Below are positions 9,148-16,816 of a stretch of DNA of 32,161 nt, piece by piece. Position 1 is the stretch's first letter. Each line of letters begins with the position of its first letter. The position numbers were made by a program, and so were the translations under genes. The stretch lies in contig CADBXO010000026.1 of the NCBI GenBank assembly GCA_902798685.1, positions 1 through 32,161 of the forward strand. Reading direction: 5' to 3'. The DNA comes from an uncultured Bacteroidales bacterium (GTDB taxonomy: Bacteria; Bacteroidota; Bacteroidia; Bacteroidales; Bacteroidaceae). The notes under the pieces were generated by a model. The model was given only the letters and a program-made list of their open reading frames with translations, made no database searches and was not told the origin of the DNA.

Positions 9148-10251
9148 CGGCTTGCACAGTGATCCCGGAGCCTGTATTATAAGACCCTTCATCTCAAGAC
9201 TGAAAAGTATCGTTGAAAGATGCGGATACGGAATGTTGAGTTCCGTCATCAGCGTGCTTATATGTACGCCCTGCGCCTTCAGTCTTATCCTGCTGTAAAC
9301 CCTCTCCTCCTCTTCTGACAGATCAGGAAACAGTTCCTTCTGGATGGGTGCACCCTTTTTACGGTCATTCCAGTTCAGGGCATTTACCATATCAAAAGCA
9401 GATGTTATGAGGCTGGCCCTGTTGTCCCTGATAAGCTCATTGCATCCCACCGAGTATGGATCACCTACACTGCCCGGAAACGCAAAGCAGTCACGGTTAT
9501 AACTGCCCGCAATCTCGGCGGTTATAAGAGATCCGCTCTTGGCGGCCGATTCCACCACCACAACAGCATCAGAGAGTCCGGCTATGATACGGTTACGCCG
9601 TACGAAATTGGGCCCCAGAGGGGCAGTTCTTGACATGAACTCGGTTACCAGCCCACCGTCTGAGAGCATCTGTTTTGCAACAGGCCTGTGGGCCGACGGG
9701 TATATCATATCAAGCCCGTGGGCAAGCACTCCTATGGTAGGAAATCCAAACTCAAGCGCAGCTTTGTGCGACTCGATATCTATGCCGTATGCCAGGCCGC
9801 TGACAATGGTTATGTCAGGGCATAGTTCATGCAGCTTTTTAATAAAGGTGTGGCACATACGGCGGCCGTAATCAGTGGCCTTGCGAGTGCCTACAATGCC
9901 GACCGTCCTGGCCGCATTGTAATTGACGTTACCCAAAGAAAACAGAACAAGGGGAGCATCGTGACAGTCCAGCAATCGTGCAGGATAATCAGGATCAGCG
10001 ATTGTGACGCATCTAATTCCGTGTTTTTCAATAAAATCCAGTTCTTCACGGATAAAAGAATCATACCCGGCACCGCACAGCGCATCTATAATTTGCGTGT
10101 CGGTCCCGGGTATGATATCTTTAAGATGTTCGCGATTCCTGAAGATTTCCTGCGCGCTGCCTAACTGTTCATACAGGTATTTGGCACCTATACATCCCAG
10201 TCCGTCTATTCTGTTTAGAGTGAGCAGCGCCGTCAGTTCATCTTCCGGCAT
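9142..10251 (-). CDS. dprA: DNA-processing protein DprA
   Basis: Cytosolic protein that in transformable bacteria binds incoming single-stranded DNA and loads RecA; it is also common in species not known to be competent. The 369-residue protein has an N-terminal SAM/HhH-like region (LNRIDGLGCIGAKYL), then the DprA Rossmann-like domain with GIVGTRKATDYGRR, SGLAYGIDIESHKAAL, the basic loop FVRRNRIIAGLSDAVVVVE and SGSLITAEIA. A winged-helix-like C-terminus (about 310-365) completes a full-length family member. It lies 33 bases downstream of the broken lipoprotein gene on the same strand and is probably cotranscribed with it. Its stop codon (TAG on the minus strand) interlocks with the TGA of the second HTCS gene in CTATGA, so the convergent genes overlap by six bases with no room for a terminator between them. 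Confidence 0.95.
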   Translation of the reverse strand: MPEDELTALLTLNRIDGLGCIGAKYLYEQLGSAQEIFRNREHLKDIIPGTDTQIIDALCGAGYDSFIREELDFIEKHGIRCVTIADPDYPARLLDCHDAPLVLFSLGNVNYNAARTVGIVGTRKATDYGRRMCHTFIKKLHELCPDITIVSGLAYGIDIESHKAALEFGFPTIGVLAHGLDMIYPSAHRPVAKQMLSDGGLVTEFMSRTAPLGPNFVRRNRIIAGLSDAVVVVESAAKSGSLITAEIAGSYNRDCFAFPGSVGDPYSVGCNELIRDNRASLITSAFDMVNALNWNDRKKGAPIQKELFPDLSEEEERVYSRIRLKAQGVHISTLMTELNIPYPHLSTILFSLEMKGLIIQAPGSLCKPS

Positions 10252-10284
10252 ATGTTCACGCGAATACTATCTTCTTTCTATTTC

Positions 10285-11052
10285 TTAGAGAGCGTTTACG
10301 GCATCCTGGTACTTAGCGAACTCAAGATCCTTCTGAGCCTTTGCCTTCAGTGAAGAGTCAAGGCTAACGGCCTTCTTGAGGTTCTGAGCAACAGCAGCAG
10401 CGTCGTTGGTACGGGCAGCAGCTACAGCAGCCAGGTAAGCGGTGTTGCCATCAGGATTCTTAACAGCTGCAAGAACCTTCTGAGCACCGGCGTAATCCTT
10501 AGTCATGATCATTGCAAGAGCCTCACCGTTGGTGTTGCTGCCCTTAAGAGCAGTCAGAGCACGCTCGTACTGACCCTGTGCGATGTACATGTTACCAAGA
10601 GCCTCGTTGTTCTCTGAGCTCTGGCCACCCTTAGCGAAGTAGGTCTGAGCGTCAGCAGGCTTGTTCTGTGCAAGGCAGAGCAGACCCATGTTGGTGTTAA
10701 CCTCAGGAGCGTCAGCCTTGATAGCGAGAGCCTTCTTGTAGTTAGCCTCAGCAGTTGCGAAGTCACCATCCTTGAATGCGATCTCACCGAGGTTGTTGAA
10801 TGCACGGTAGTCGTTAGGATAGTTCTTAGAAGCTGTGGTGTAGATATCCTTCTTGGCAGCCTTGTCCTCAGTCAGAGTAGCAGCGTAGAGCAGTTCCTCA
10901 ACACTCAGAACAGAAGCGTCAGTTGCATAAGCCTCCTGGATCTCCTCGTCTGAACGGCCGATGATCTGATAGTTCAGAGTCAGGCGGGCACGACGCAGCT
11001 GCGGGAGAATGTCAGCAGCAAGATCCTTGTAAACAGCTGAGAGGTTCTTGAT
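10285..11052 (-). pseudogene. C-terminal part of OmpA/TPR lipoprotein, displaced by frameshift
   Basis: This reading frame continues the lipoprotein encoded at 11012-12004 after a 34-bp tandem duplication. From the ATC at 11052 it encodes 255 residues: the end of an OmpA-like region (RRARLTLNYQIIG) and then tetratricopeptide-like helices (NNLGEIAFKDGDFATAEANYKKAL, split here as NNLGEIAFKDGD and FATAEANYKKAL; NTNMGLLCLAQNKPADAQ; NMYIAQGQYERALTALKG) to the C-terminus. The frame is also open upstream of 11052, but that stretch is the shadow of the other frame. As written, this half would be made only by frameshifting, internal initiation or loss of the duplication. The coding pattern is otherwise undamaged, which suggests a very recent lesion or a sequence error. 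Confidence 0.8.
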
Positions 11053-12004
11053 CAAGATCCTTGTAAACAGCTGAGAGGTTCTTGATCTCGGCCTCACGCT
11101 TCTCGGGATCATCATACATTGAAAGAACGCGGATGATGAGATCCTTGTCCTGCAGATTTGACTGCTCAACCAGTGACTTGAAGCCGTCCCAGTCCTGAGC
11201 GGTGTACTTAGACTCGATAGCAGCGTTAGCCTTAGCCTTCTTAACCTCGTTCTTTGCATAGTTGGCAGCGTTCTTCTCACGCTGAGCAGCCAGCTTGTCA
11301 TTCAGCTTGAAACCACCATCAGGTGAAGCGTATGCTGAAATCTCAAGGTTGTCGATAGCATAGTTCTTGGTATCGGCAGCATAGTTCTTCAAAGACTCCT
11401 TCAAAGCCTTTACAGCGTCGCTGTTGGTCTCTGATGAACGAACGTTAGCCTGCTGGATTACGAACATGATGTTTGCATCCTGAGCCTGCTTGATGATACG
11501 CTGGAAAGCATCCTTTGAACCTGCGGTGTTGGCACCCTTAGCGGTCTCGGCATAGAGCTCAGCGGTTGAAATAACACCATCAGCAATCTTAACGGGCTCA
11601 ACTTCTACGGGTTTGCCCTTCTTGGTAGCCTCGAATGTTACATAGAGCTCTGACTTGGCCATCTCAGGCTGATACTTGAATGTGCCGTTGTAGGTGAATG
11701 TACCACCTTCCTTCCACTCGATAACCTGGTTGTTACCGGTGATCTTCTCACCCTGGAGAGTTACAGGCTCACCCTTAACAGAACCACCTTCCCAACGGAG
11801 CTCGGGAGTAGCGGTGCATACAACCTTCTTGATGAAAGTCTTCTCGGGGAATGTACCGGTTACAGTGTAGTTAACCTCGCCGCCCTGTACTTCAAGGGGA
11901 TTAGGATTTACTACGAAATACTCTTCTTTTACCTGGAAGTTCTTGCAGCTTGCAAGCATCAGGACACCTGCGCAAAGGAGCGCTAAACGACTAGTTTTTG
12001 TCAT
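11012..12004 (-). CDS. N-terminal part of OmpA/TPR outer-membrane lipoprotein, truncated by a 34-bp duplication
   Basis: The start gives a lipoprotein signal peptide ending LMLASC, with the lipidated cysteine at residue 20. Beta-rich N-terminal domains follow, then an OmpA-like peptidoglycan-association region (about 165-320) containing ISAYASPDG and NDKLAAQREKNAANY. The likely role is an outer-membrane-attached lipoprotein contacting the cell wall; no precise function is known to me. After residue 317 the frame runs through a second copy of a duplicated 34-bp unit, adds about 13 foreign residues and stops at 330. Removing one unit leaves 1,686 bases from 12004 to 10285, exactly 562 codons, giving a 561-residue protein with a TPR tail. 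A promoter lies just upstream. Confidence 0.82.
   Translation of the reverse strand: MTKTSRLALLCAGVLMLASCKNFQVKEEYFVVNPNPLEVQGGEVNYTVTGTFPEKTFIKKVVCTATPELRWEGGSVKGEPVTLQGEKITGNNQVIEWKEGGTFTYNGTFKYQPEMAKSELYVTFEATKKGKPVEVEPVKIADGVISTAELYAETAKGANTAGSKDAFQRIIKQAQDANIMFVIQQANVRSSETNSDAVKALKESLKNYAADTKNYAIDNLEISAYASPDGGFKLNDKLAAQREKNAANYAKNEVKKAKANAAIESKYTAQDWDGFKSLVEQSNLQDKDLIIRVLSMYDDPEKREAEIKNLSAVYKDLDQEPLSCLQGSCC
11019..11086. repeat. Perfect 34-bp tandem duplication inside the lipoprotein gene
   Basis: Two identical 34-base units lie side by side at 11019-11052 and 11053-11086. Thirty-four is not a multiple of three, so the second unit shifts the frame. Each unit starts with CAAGA and ends with TCTTGAT, short inverted ends, and the junction forms the palindrome CTTGATCAAG. 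Confidence 0.95.
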
Positions 12005-12058
12005 AGTGTTTGTTATTAATTGTTGGTTAAACGTATTTGCCTATAGTGCATACGAGCA

Positions 12059-12088
12059 CAAAACTACAAAAAGAATGATACATACAAA
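12059..12088 (-). promoter_or_regulatory. Promoter of the OmpA/TPR lipoprotein gene
   Basis: On the minus strand TAGTTTTG (12066 down to 12059) matches TAnnTTTG exactly, and TTTG (12088 down to 12085) lies 18 bases upstream, slightly shorter than usual. The leader to the ATG at 12004 would be about 50 bases. The rest of the 12005-12143 gap is AT-rich with no gene that I can see. Confidence 0.55.
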
Positions 12089-12143
12089 GGGCTGGGCCCA
12101 TTATTTTTAATAAAAAGAGGTGTTTTTGTCAAAAAATGTAAAA

Positions 12144-13037
12144 TTATGACATATTTCGGGGGTGATGTGACACTATTTCCTCTCTTAAACGGCTTCTGTC
12201 GATATGTGTGTAAATCTCGGTGGTGGAGATTTTCTCATGTCCCAGCATGCATTGGATAGCCCTCAGGTTGGCCCCTCCCTCAAGAAGGTGGGTGGCAAAG
12301 GAGTGACGGAAAGTATGCGGACTTACCGTTTTGTTAATTCCCGCCATCGCAGTAAGATTCTTTACAATATCAAAGACCATGACCCTGGACAAGGGACGGC
12401 CTCGTCTTATGCTAAGGAAGAGATAGGGCTCCGCTCCAGGTTTGATATCGATATGGCATCGGTCCTTAAGGTAGTTGTCTATCTCATGGATGGCCCTGTC
12501 CGAGATGGGAACCAGACGCTGTTTGCTGCCTTTACCGGTAACCCGTATGAAACCTTCATTCAGGAACAGGTCCTCCATCTTGAGGGAACAGAGTTCCGAT
12601 ACGCGCAGGCCGCAGCTGTACATGGTCTCTATCATGGCCTTGTTACGCTGGCCCTCCGGCGTGGAGAGGTCTATCTGACCGATGATGCTGTCAATCTCTG
12701 AAACCGACAGGACATCGGGCAGATGACGTCCTATCTTGGGAGCCTCAAGCAGTTCACTGGGATCATCCTGACGGTAACCGTCCAGACTAAGGAACTTGAA
12801 GAGGGATTTGATTCCTGATATGATACGCGCCTGGGATCTGGGGGCGATACCCAGATCACCCATGGCAGCGGCAAAACCGTGCAGGTCATCCAGAGTCACC
12901 TTCTCTATCTCAATACCACAGTCCTCCAGATAGTCCAGCAGTTTCCCCGCATCGTCCATATAAGCCTCAAGTGTATTTGGCGACAGCGACTTCTCCAGCA
13001 GCAGGTACTGACGGTATCGGTTCAGCATTGGTTTCAT
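12144..13037 (-). CDS. xerD: Site-specific tyrosine recombinase XerD
   Basis: Recombinase that with XerC resolves chromosome dimers at dif near the division septum. The 297-residue protein has the N-terminal SAM-like core-binding domain (LEKSLSPNTLEAYMDD, then IISGIKSLFKFL) and a complete catalytic domain: Arg145 (GLRVSEL), Lys169 (TGKGSKQR), His241 and Arg244 (HTFRHSFATHLL), His267 (LGHEKISTTEIY) and the nucleophile Tyr276 (IYTHID). Length and motif spacing fit chromosomal XerD/XerC rather than an integrative-element integrase, and no att-like repeats or cargo genes flank it. A second in-frame ATG three codons later (MLNRY) is possible. The gene diverges from the O-methyltransferase gene across 43 bases. 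No convincing terminator is visible before the downstream lipoprotein gene. Confidence 0.94.
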   Translation of the reverse strand: MKPMLNRYRQYLLLEKSLSPNTLEAYMDDAGKLLDYLEDCGIEIEKVTLDDLHGFAAAMGDLGIAPRSQARIISGIKSLFKFLSLDGYRQDDPSELLEAPKIGRHLPDVLSVSEIDSIIGQIDLSTPEGQRNKAMIETMYSCGLRVSELCSLKMEDLFLNEGFIRVTGKGSKQRLVPISDRAIHEIDNYLKDRCHIDIKPGAEPYLFLSIRRGRPLSRVMVFDIVKNLTAMAGINKTVSPHTFRHSFATHLLEGGANLRAIQCMLGHEKISTTEIYTHIDRSRLREEIVSHHPRNMS

Positions 13038-13055
13038 ATTGTCAGAAAAACCGAT

Positions 13056-13073
13056 TAACTTTGCACAAAGATA
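13056..13073. promoter_or_regulatory. Back-to-back -7 elements for xerD and the O-methyltransferase operon
   Basis: On the plus strand TAACTTTG (13056-13063) matches TAnnTTTG, with TTTC 20 bases upstream (13032-13035). On the minus strand TATCTTTG (13073 down to 13066) is also an exact match; its best upstream element is a CTTG 22 bases away. Only two bases separate the two -7 boxes, so polymerase could hardly occupy both at once. Confidence 0.6.
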
Positions 13074-13080
13074 ACAAATT

Positions 13081-13746
13081 ATGGCTACATCGGGACAAGG
13101 TATCGGTTATACGGGTGAAGACCTCCTGGAAGAGTATATCTCGGCGCACATAGCACCGGAAAGCACTCTCCTCAAGGAGCTGTACCGTGAAACCAACCTC
13201 AGGCTGCTCAACCCGCGTATGGCATCGGGCCATATTCAGGGCCGTCTGCTCAAGATGCTGGTGACCATGATAAGGCCACAGCTTATCCTGGAGGTAGGAA
13301 CCTTTACCGGTTACGCCACTCTCTGCATGGCCGAGGGACTCCCTGAAGGAGGAGCGGTCCATACAGTTGAAATTGACGATGAATTGGAGGATTTTATCCT
13401 TAAAGGATTTGAAAAGTCACCCTATAAGGACCGGATCCACCTGCATATAGGAGACGCTCTCAAGGTTGTTCCAGGACTGGGCCTTAAGTTTGACATGATA
13501 TTCCTTGACGGTGAAAAGAGGGAGTATCCCCAGTACTATTCATCGTTGCTTGAGTATCTCAAGCCCGGCGGTTACATGATAGCCGACAACACTCTCTGGG
13601 ACGGTCATGTGGTGGACAAGGAGTATGACTCCGATCCCCAGACCGTGGCAGTACGCGAGTTCAACGATACGGTAAGAGCCGATGACCGCGTGGAGGTGGC
13701 CATGATACCCATCCGTGACGGACTTACAATTATCAGGAAGAAATAA
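13081..13746 (+). CDS. SAM-dependent O-methyltransferase (caffeoyl-CoA OMT-like, COG4122 type)
   Basis: Soluble class I methyltransferase of 221 residues; the acceptor substrate is unknown. The SAM-binding motif I is LEVGTFTGYATLCMAEGL (about residues 70-87), followed by the acidic end of strand two (VHTVEIDDE), FDMIFLDGEKREY with the metal/catalytic aspartate, and YMIADNTLWDGHV with the Asp-Asn pair typical of the divalent-metal-dependent O-methyltransferase family. The ATG at 13081 follows a plus-strand promoter. It leads an operon with rbfA (9 bases downstream) and a LolC/E-like permease. In other bacteria this family acts on small phenolics or on tRNA wobble uridine (TrmR); rbfA beside it makes an RNA substrate conceivable, but that is inference. 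Confidence 0.88.
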   Translation: MATSGQGIGYTGEDLLEEYISAHIAPESTLLKELYRETNLRLLNPRMASGHIQGRLLKMLVTMIRPQLILEVGTFTGYATLCMAEGLPEGGAVHTVEIDDELEDFILKGFEKSPYKDRIHLHIGDALKVVPGLGLKFDMIFLDGEKREYPQYYSSLLEYLKPGGYMIADNTLWDGHVVDKEYDSDPQTVAVREFNDTVRADDRVEVAMIPIRDGLTIIRKK

Positions 13747-13755
13747 ATACACGAT

Positions 13756-14091
13756 ATGGACAGTACTAGACAACAGAAGATTTCAAGGCTCATCCAGAAG
13801 GAACTGAGCGAGCTGTTCCTCTATCAGACCAAGCTTACAAAAGGTCTGATGATCACGGTCAGTGAGGTTAAGGTGAGCAGTGACCTGAGCATTGCCAGCG
13901 TATATCTGAGCATCTTCCCTTCAGAGAAAGGTGAGGAGACGGTAAAGAACATCAACGCCAACGTAAAGGATATCCGTTATGATCTGGGTCAGAGGGTAAG
14001 ACATCAGCTCCGCATCATTCCGGAACTGCGTTTCTTCCTTGACAAGACCATTGACTATATGGCCCACATAGACGAACTGCTCAAGAAGTGA
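13756..14091 (+). CDS. rbfA: Ribosome-binding factor A
   Basis: Small KH-like protein that assists late 30S subunit maturation at the 5' end of 16S rRNA. The 111 residues cover the family fold: basic N-terminal helix (RQQKISRLIQKELSELF), the strand ITVSEVKVSSDLSIASVYLSIF, the helix with LGQRVRHQLRIIPELRFFLD and the C-terminal IDELLKK. Such short forms are usual in Bacteroidetes. The stop TGA overlaps the GTG start of the next gene in GTGA, so the two are translationally linked. It lies in the O-methyltransferase - rbfA - permease operon. Confidence 0.93.
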   Translation: MDSTRQQKISRLIQKELSELFLYQTKLTKGLMITVSEVKVSSDLSIASVYLSIFPSEKGEETVKNINANVKDIRYDLGQRVRHQLRIIPELRFFLDKTIDYMAHIDELLKK

Positions 14092-15326
14092 ATTTCCCGT
14101 TCTACATAGCCCGCCGTTACCTCTTTGCAAAGAAGAGCCACAACGTTATCAACGTGATATCCGCCATATCTGCGGCTGCAATCATGCTGGCATCGTTCGC
14201 TCTCATCTGCACCCTTTCAGTATTCAACGGTTTCCATCAGCTGGTGGAATCTCTCTTCAGGGACTTTGACCCGGAGATCAAGGTGGTATCGGCCGACAAG
14301 AAATTCTTCAGCATTGATGATGAACTGATACAGAAAGCCAAAGAGCTTGATTTCATCGATGTTTACACCTTCACTCTTGAGGAGCAGGCACTCATAAGCT
14401 ACAAGAGCAAACAGCAGATTACCATGATCAAGGGTGTGGATGACAGCTTCCATGAACTGGTGGGTATTGAGAATCTGCTCAAAGGTACCGGCATTTACAT
14501 GCTTGAGGATGCTGTATGCAATTACGCCATAATGGGAATAGGACTTATGGGACGTATGGATTGCGGAATGAAACCCGCCTACCCCCTCTATCTCTATGTT
14601 CCCAAGAAAGACGGGCGCGTAAGCGTAACCAATCCGGCAACCTCATTCAACCAGGCAAGTGTCTATTCACCCGGTGTCGTATTCTGCGTTGAACAGGAGA
14701 AATATGATGACAACTACGTCCTGATTTCACTTGACCTGGCACAGAAACTCACCGACCGCAACGGAGAGGCATCGGCCCTGGAGATAAAGACAAAGGAGTG
14801 TACTTCAATACGCAAGGCCATGCATCAGCTTCAGAACCTGTTGGGTCCCGGATTTGAGGTTCAGGACCGTCTCCATCAGCAGAAAGATGTGTTCAAGGTC
14901 TTCAAGATGGAGAAGTTCATTTCATATCTGTTCCTGACATTCATACTGCTCATAGCAAGCTTCAACATCATAGGCTCGCTCATAATGCTCATGGTTGAGA
15001 AACAGAAGGATGCAGGACTGTTGGAGAGCATGGGTGCCGAGCAGAAGACCGTCGAGAAGATCTTTATAATGAACGGAATGCTCATCTCGCTCATAGGCGC
15101 GGTTTCAGGCCTTGTGCTCGGAATCATAGCAATACTGCTCCAGCAGAAATACGGATTCATCTCACTTGGATCGGCCGGCAATTTCATTGTCGATGCCTAT
15201 CCCGTAAGCATCAAGATTCAGGACATAATACTCGTGCTGATCACAGTTCTGGTGGTCAGTTTCCTCTCAGTACGTCCCATCGGGCCCATAGCCCGACGTT
15301 TCATACGCAAATCAGAGAGTGATTGA
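14088..15326 (+). CDS. LolC/LolE-type ABC transporter permease (FtsX family)
   Basis: Inner-membrane permease of 412 residues resembling the LolCE subunits that release lipoproteins from the inner membrane, or MacB-like permeases. It begins FPFYIARRYLFAKKSHNVIN, the usual LolC/E opening. A first membrane helix (about 20-45) precedes a large periplasmic domain. Three helices follow near residues 278-305, 325-350 and 370-395, containing the FtsX-type stretch ESMGAEQKTVEKIFIMNGMLI. The start is the GTG at 14088 overlapping the rbfA stop. No ATP-binding partner is encoded nearby, so the ATPase must lie elsewhere. The 3' end overlaps the convergent murI gene by 15 bases. Confidence 0.88.
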   Translation: MNFPFYIARRYLFAKKSHNVINVISAISAAAIMLASFALICTLSVFNGFHQLVESLFRDFDPEIKVVSADKKFFSIDDELIQKAKELDFIDVYTFTLEEQALISYKSKQQITMIKGVDDSFHELVGIENLLKGTGIYMLEDAVCNYAIMGIGLMGRMDCGMKPAYPLYLYVPKKDGRVSVTNPATSFNQASVYSPGVVFCVEQEKYDDNYVLISLDLAQKLTDRNGEASALEIKTKECTSIRKAMHQLQNLLGPGFEVQDRLHQQKDVFKVFKMEKFISYLFLTFILLIASFNIIGSLIMLMVEKQKDAGLLESMGAEQKTVEKIFIMNGMLISLIGAVSGLVLGIIAILLQQKYGFISLGSAGNFIVDAYPVSIKIQDIILVLITVLVVSFLSVRPIGPIARRFIRKSESD

Positions 15327-16154
15327 GTCGGCGTCAACCGCCTGCTCCAGGAAAATGGAGGCGTTCGGAAGGAACGTGTCCAGAGACTCTGTCGTATAGT
15401 AACGGCAGGTGCCTCCCTTGGTGCAGCGTGCATCCATCTCGGGATGTCTCTGCATGTAGAGTTTGAGTGAAGATGCCACGTACTCTCCCTGTGAGATGAT
15501 CTTTATCCCCTCGGGAACATACTTGCGGATCTTGTTAAGAAGCAGCGGATAATGGGTGCAACCCAGGATGATGGTGTCAATCTCACTGTCCTTGGCAAGC
15601 AGATTGTCAATATGCTGCTTTATAAAGAAATCGGCTCCGTCAGACTGTGACTCACCTGACTCCACCAGCGGAACCCAGATGGGGCATGACTCACCTGTTA
15701 CAATGATGTCCGGGAAGAGTTTGTTTATCTCAAGAGGATAAGAGAGTGACTTTACGGTTCCGGGTGTAGCCAGCAGACCTACATGGCGTGACTGGGTCAA
15801 TTCACCGATGGATTCAACCGTAGGACGGATTATTCCGAGCACTCTGCGGGTAGCGTCAAGACGGGGCAGGTCAATCTGCTGTATGGTTCTCAACGCCTTG
15901 GCCGATGCGGTATTGCAGGCCAGTATCACAAGATGACATCCCATTTCAAAAAGCTTGGTCACGCACTGAAGGGTGAACTCATATACCACCTGGAATGAAC
16001 GTGTGCCGTACGGGGTACGTGCGTTGTCTCCAAGATACATGAAATCATACTCGGGCATAGCGCTCTGGATATGCTTGAGGATGGTCAAACCACCGTAACC
16101 GGAATCAAAAATTCCGATGGGACCGGGCTTTTCGGACAGAATGGTCTTGCTCAT
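15312..16154 (-). CDS. murI: Glutamate racemase
   Basis: Cytosolic cofactor-independent racemase converting L- to D-glutamate for peptidoglycan. The 280-residue protein shows GIFDSGYGGLT with Asp17, the first catalytic cysteine at Cys80 in ILACNTASA, and the second at Cys199 with His201 in LGCTHYPLL. YLGDNARTPYG is also typical. It begins two bases after the third Skp gene ends, closing the long minus-strand envelope operon, so D-glutamate synthesis is tied to outer-membrane assembly. The C-terminal end extends slightly past the usual fold and overlaps the 3' end of the convergent permease gene by 15 bases. Confidence 0.96.
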   Translation of the reverse strand: MSKTILSEKPGPIGIFDSGYGGLTILKHIQSAMPEYDFMYLGDNARTPYGTRSFQVVYEFTLQCVTKLFEMGCHLVILACNTASAKALRTIQQIDLPRLDATRRVLGIIRPTVESIGELTQSRHVGLLATPGTVKSLSYPLEINKLFPDIIVTGESCPIWVPLVESGESQSDGADFFIKQHIDNLLAKDSEIDTIILGCTHYPLLLNKIRKYVPEGIKIISQGEYVASSLKLYMQRHPEMDARCTKGGTCRYYTTESLDTFLPNASIFLEQAVDADSITL

Positions 16155-16156
16155 TT

Positions 16157-16738
16157 TTATTTGTTGTTGTCGTTATTGTCGGCATTCAAAACAGGTTGTC
16201 CTCCTTCAACAACCGTCTCTGTTTTCTTCTCTATACCAAGACGCTGATATACCATTTGCGATATGTCTACGCCCTTTTCCTGGTTGATGTACAGATAGGT
16301 TCCCTTACCTGTATCCACCACATAATCCAGGTTCTGCTCTTTACAAACTTCAGATACTGCCTCGAGCAGTCTCTTCTTAAGCGGAAGGAGCATCTCTTCA
16401 CGTTTGGATTCAAGTTCCATCTGGACGTTATCCCTGAACTGGGCGTTGTTGTCCATCAGGAGCTGCAGCTCTTTCTGACGCTTGGCAACGATGGAAGCCG
16501 AAAGGTGATCCTGTTCCAGCATGAACTCTATGTACTGGCGTTCAAACTCGCGCTTGGAACGTTCCAGCTCATCCTGGTATTCTGACTGGATGTTATGAAG
16601 GTTTACTTCGGCTGCAATATAATCCGGCATACGTTTCAATGTTCCGTTGAAATCGATATAACCGAATTTACCCTCCTGGGCAGAGAGCATCAGGAAGGCA
16701 TTGGAAAGAAAAAGGGCAAGCAGGATTCTGACTTTCAT
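16157..16738 (-). CDS. OmpH/Skp family periplasmic chaperone, third copy
   Basis: A 193-residue secreted protein with signal peptide MKVRILLALFLSNAFLMLSA and mature start QEGKFGYIDFNGTLKRMPDY. A long charged helical region (about 45-130, rich in Glu, Lys, Arg and Gln) would form the coiled-coil tentacles, and the C-terminal part YVVDTGKGTYLYINQEKGVDIS rejoins the beta core. Skp-type chaperones hold unfolded outer-membrane proteins in the periplasm until BamA takes them. This copy differs from its neighbours by a longer, Asn/Asp-rich tail (LNADNDNNK). It lies 78 bases downstream of the second copy, with a strong hairpin in the gap, and two bases before murI. Confidence 0.88.
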   Translation of the reverse strand: MKVRILLALFLSNAFLMLSAQEGKFGYIDFNGTLKRMPDYIAAEVNLHNIQSEYQDELERSKREFERQYIEFMLEQDHLSASIVAKRQKELQLLMDNNAQFRDNVQMELESKREEMLLPLKKRLLEAVSEVCKEQNLDYVVDTGKGTYLYINQEKGVDISQMVYQRLGIEKKTETVVEGGQPVLNADNNDNNK

Positions 16739-16761
16739 TATTTAGGGTTAGTTTTTAGCCA

Positions 16762-16797
16762 TTAAGGGGAATCGGACAATAAGCCGGTTCCCCTTAA
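16762..16797 (-). other. Strong intercistronic stem-loop between the second and third Skp genes
   Basis: Arms at 16762-16775 and 16784-16797 form a 14-bp stem with one G-U pair and an 8-base loop. On the transcribed (minus) strand no U-run follows it, so it looks like an mRNA-stabilising or partial attenuating structure rather than a full terminator. Confidence 0.7.
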
Positions 16798-16816
16798 CAG
16801 TATGGTGTAAAGTTTT

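Noticed and set aside
10285-11301. A separate 338-residue gene beginning at 11301
   Set aside because: Its first 83 codons are the out-of-frame shadow of the lipoprotein; real coding in this frame starts at the duplication near 11052.
12204-12701. 165-codon plus-strand frame opposite xerD
   Set aside because: It is a shadow of the complete, motif-rich xerD gene; the translation has no recognisable domain and no promoter was seen.
12144-13037. xerD as the integrase of a genomic island
   Set aside because: Sequence length and motifs fit the chromosomal recombinase; flanking genes are housekeeping and no att-like repeats or tRNA junction were seen beside it.
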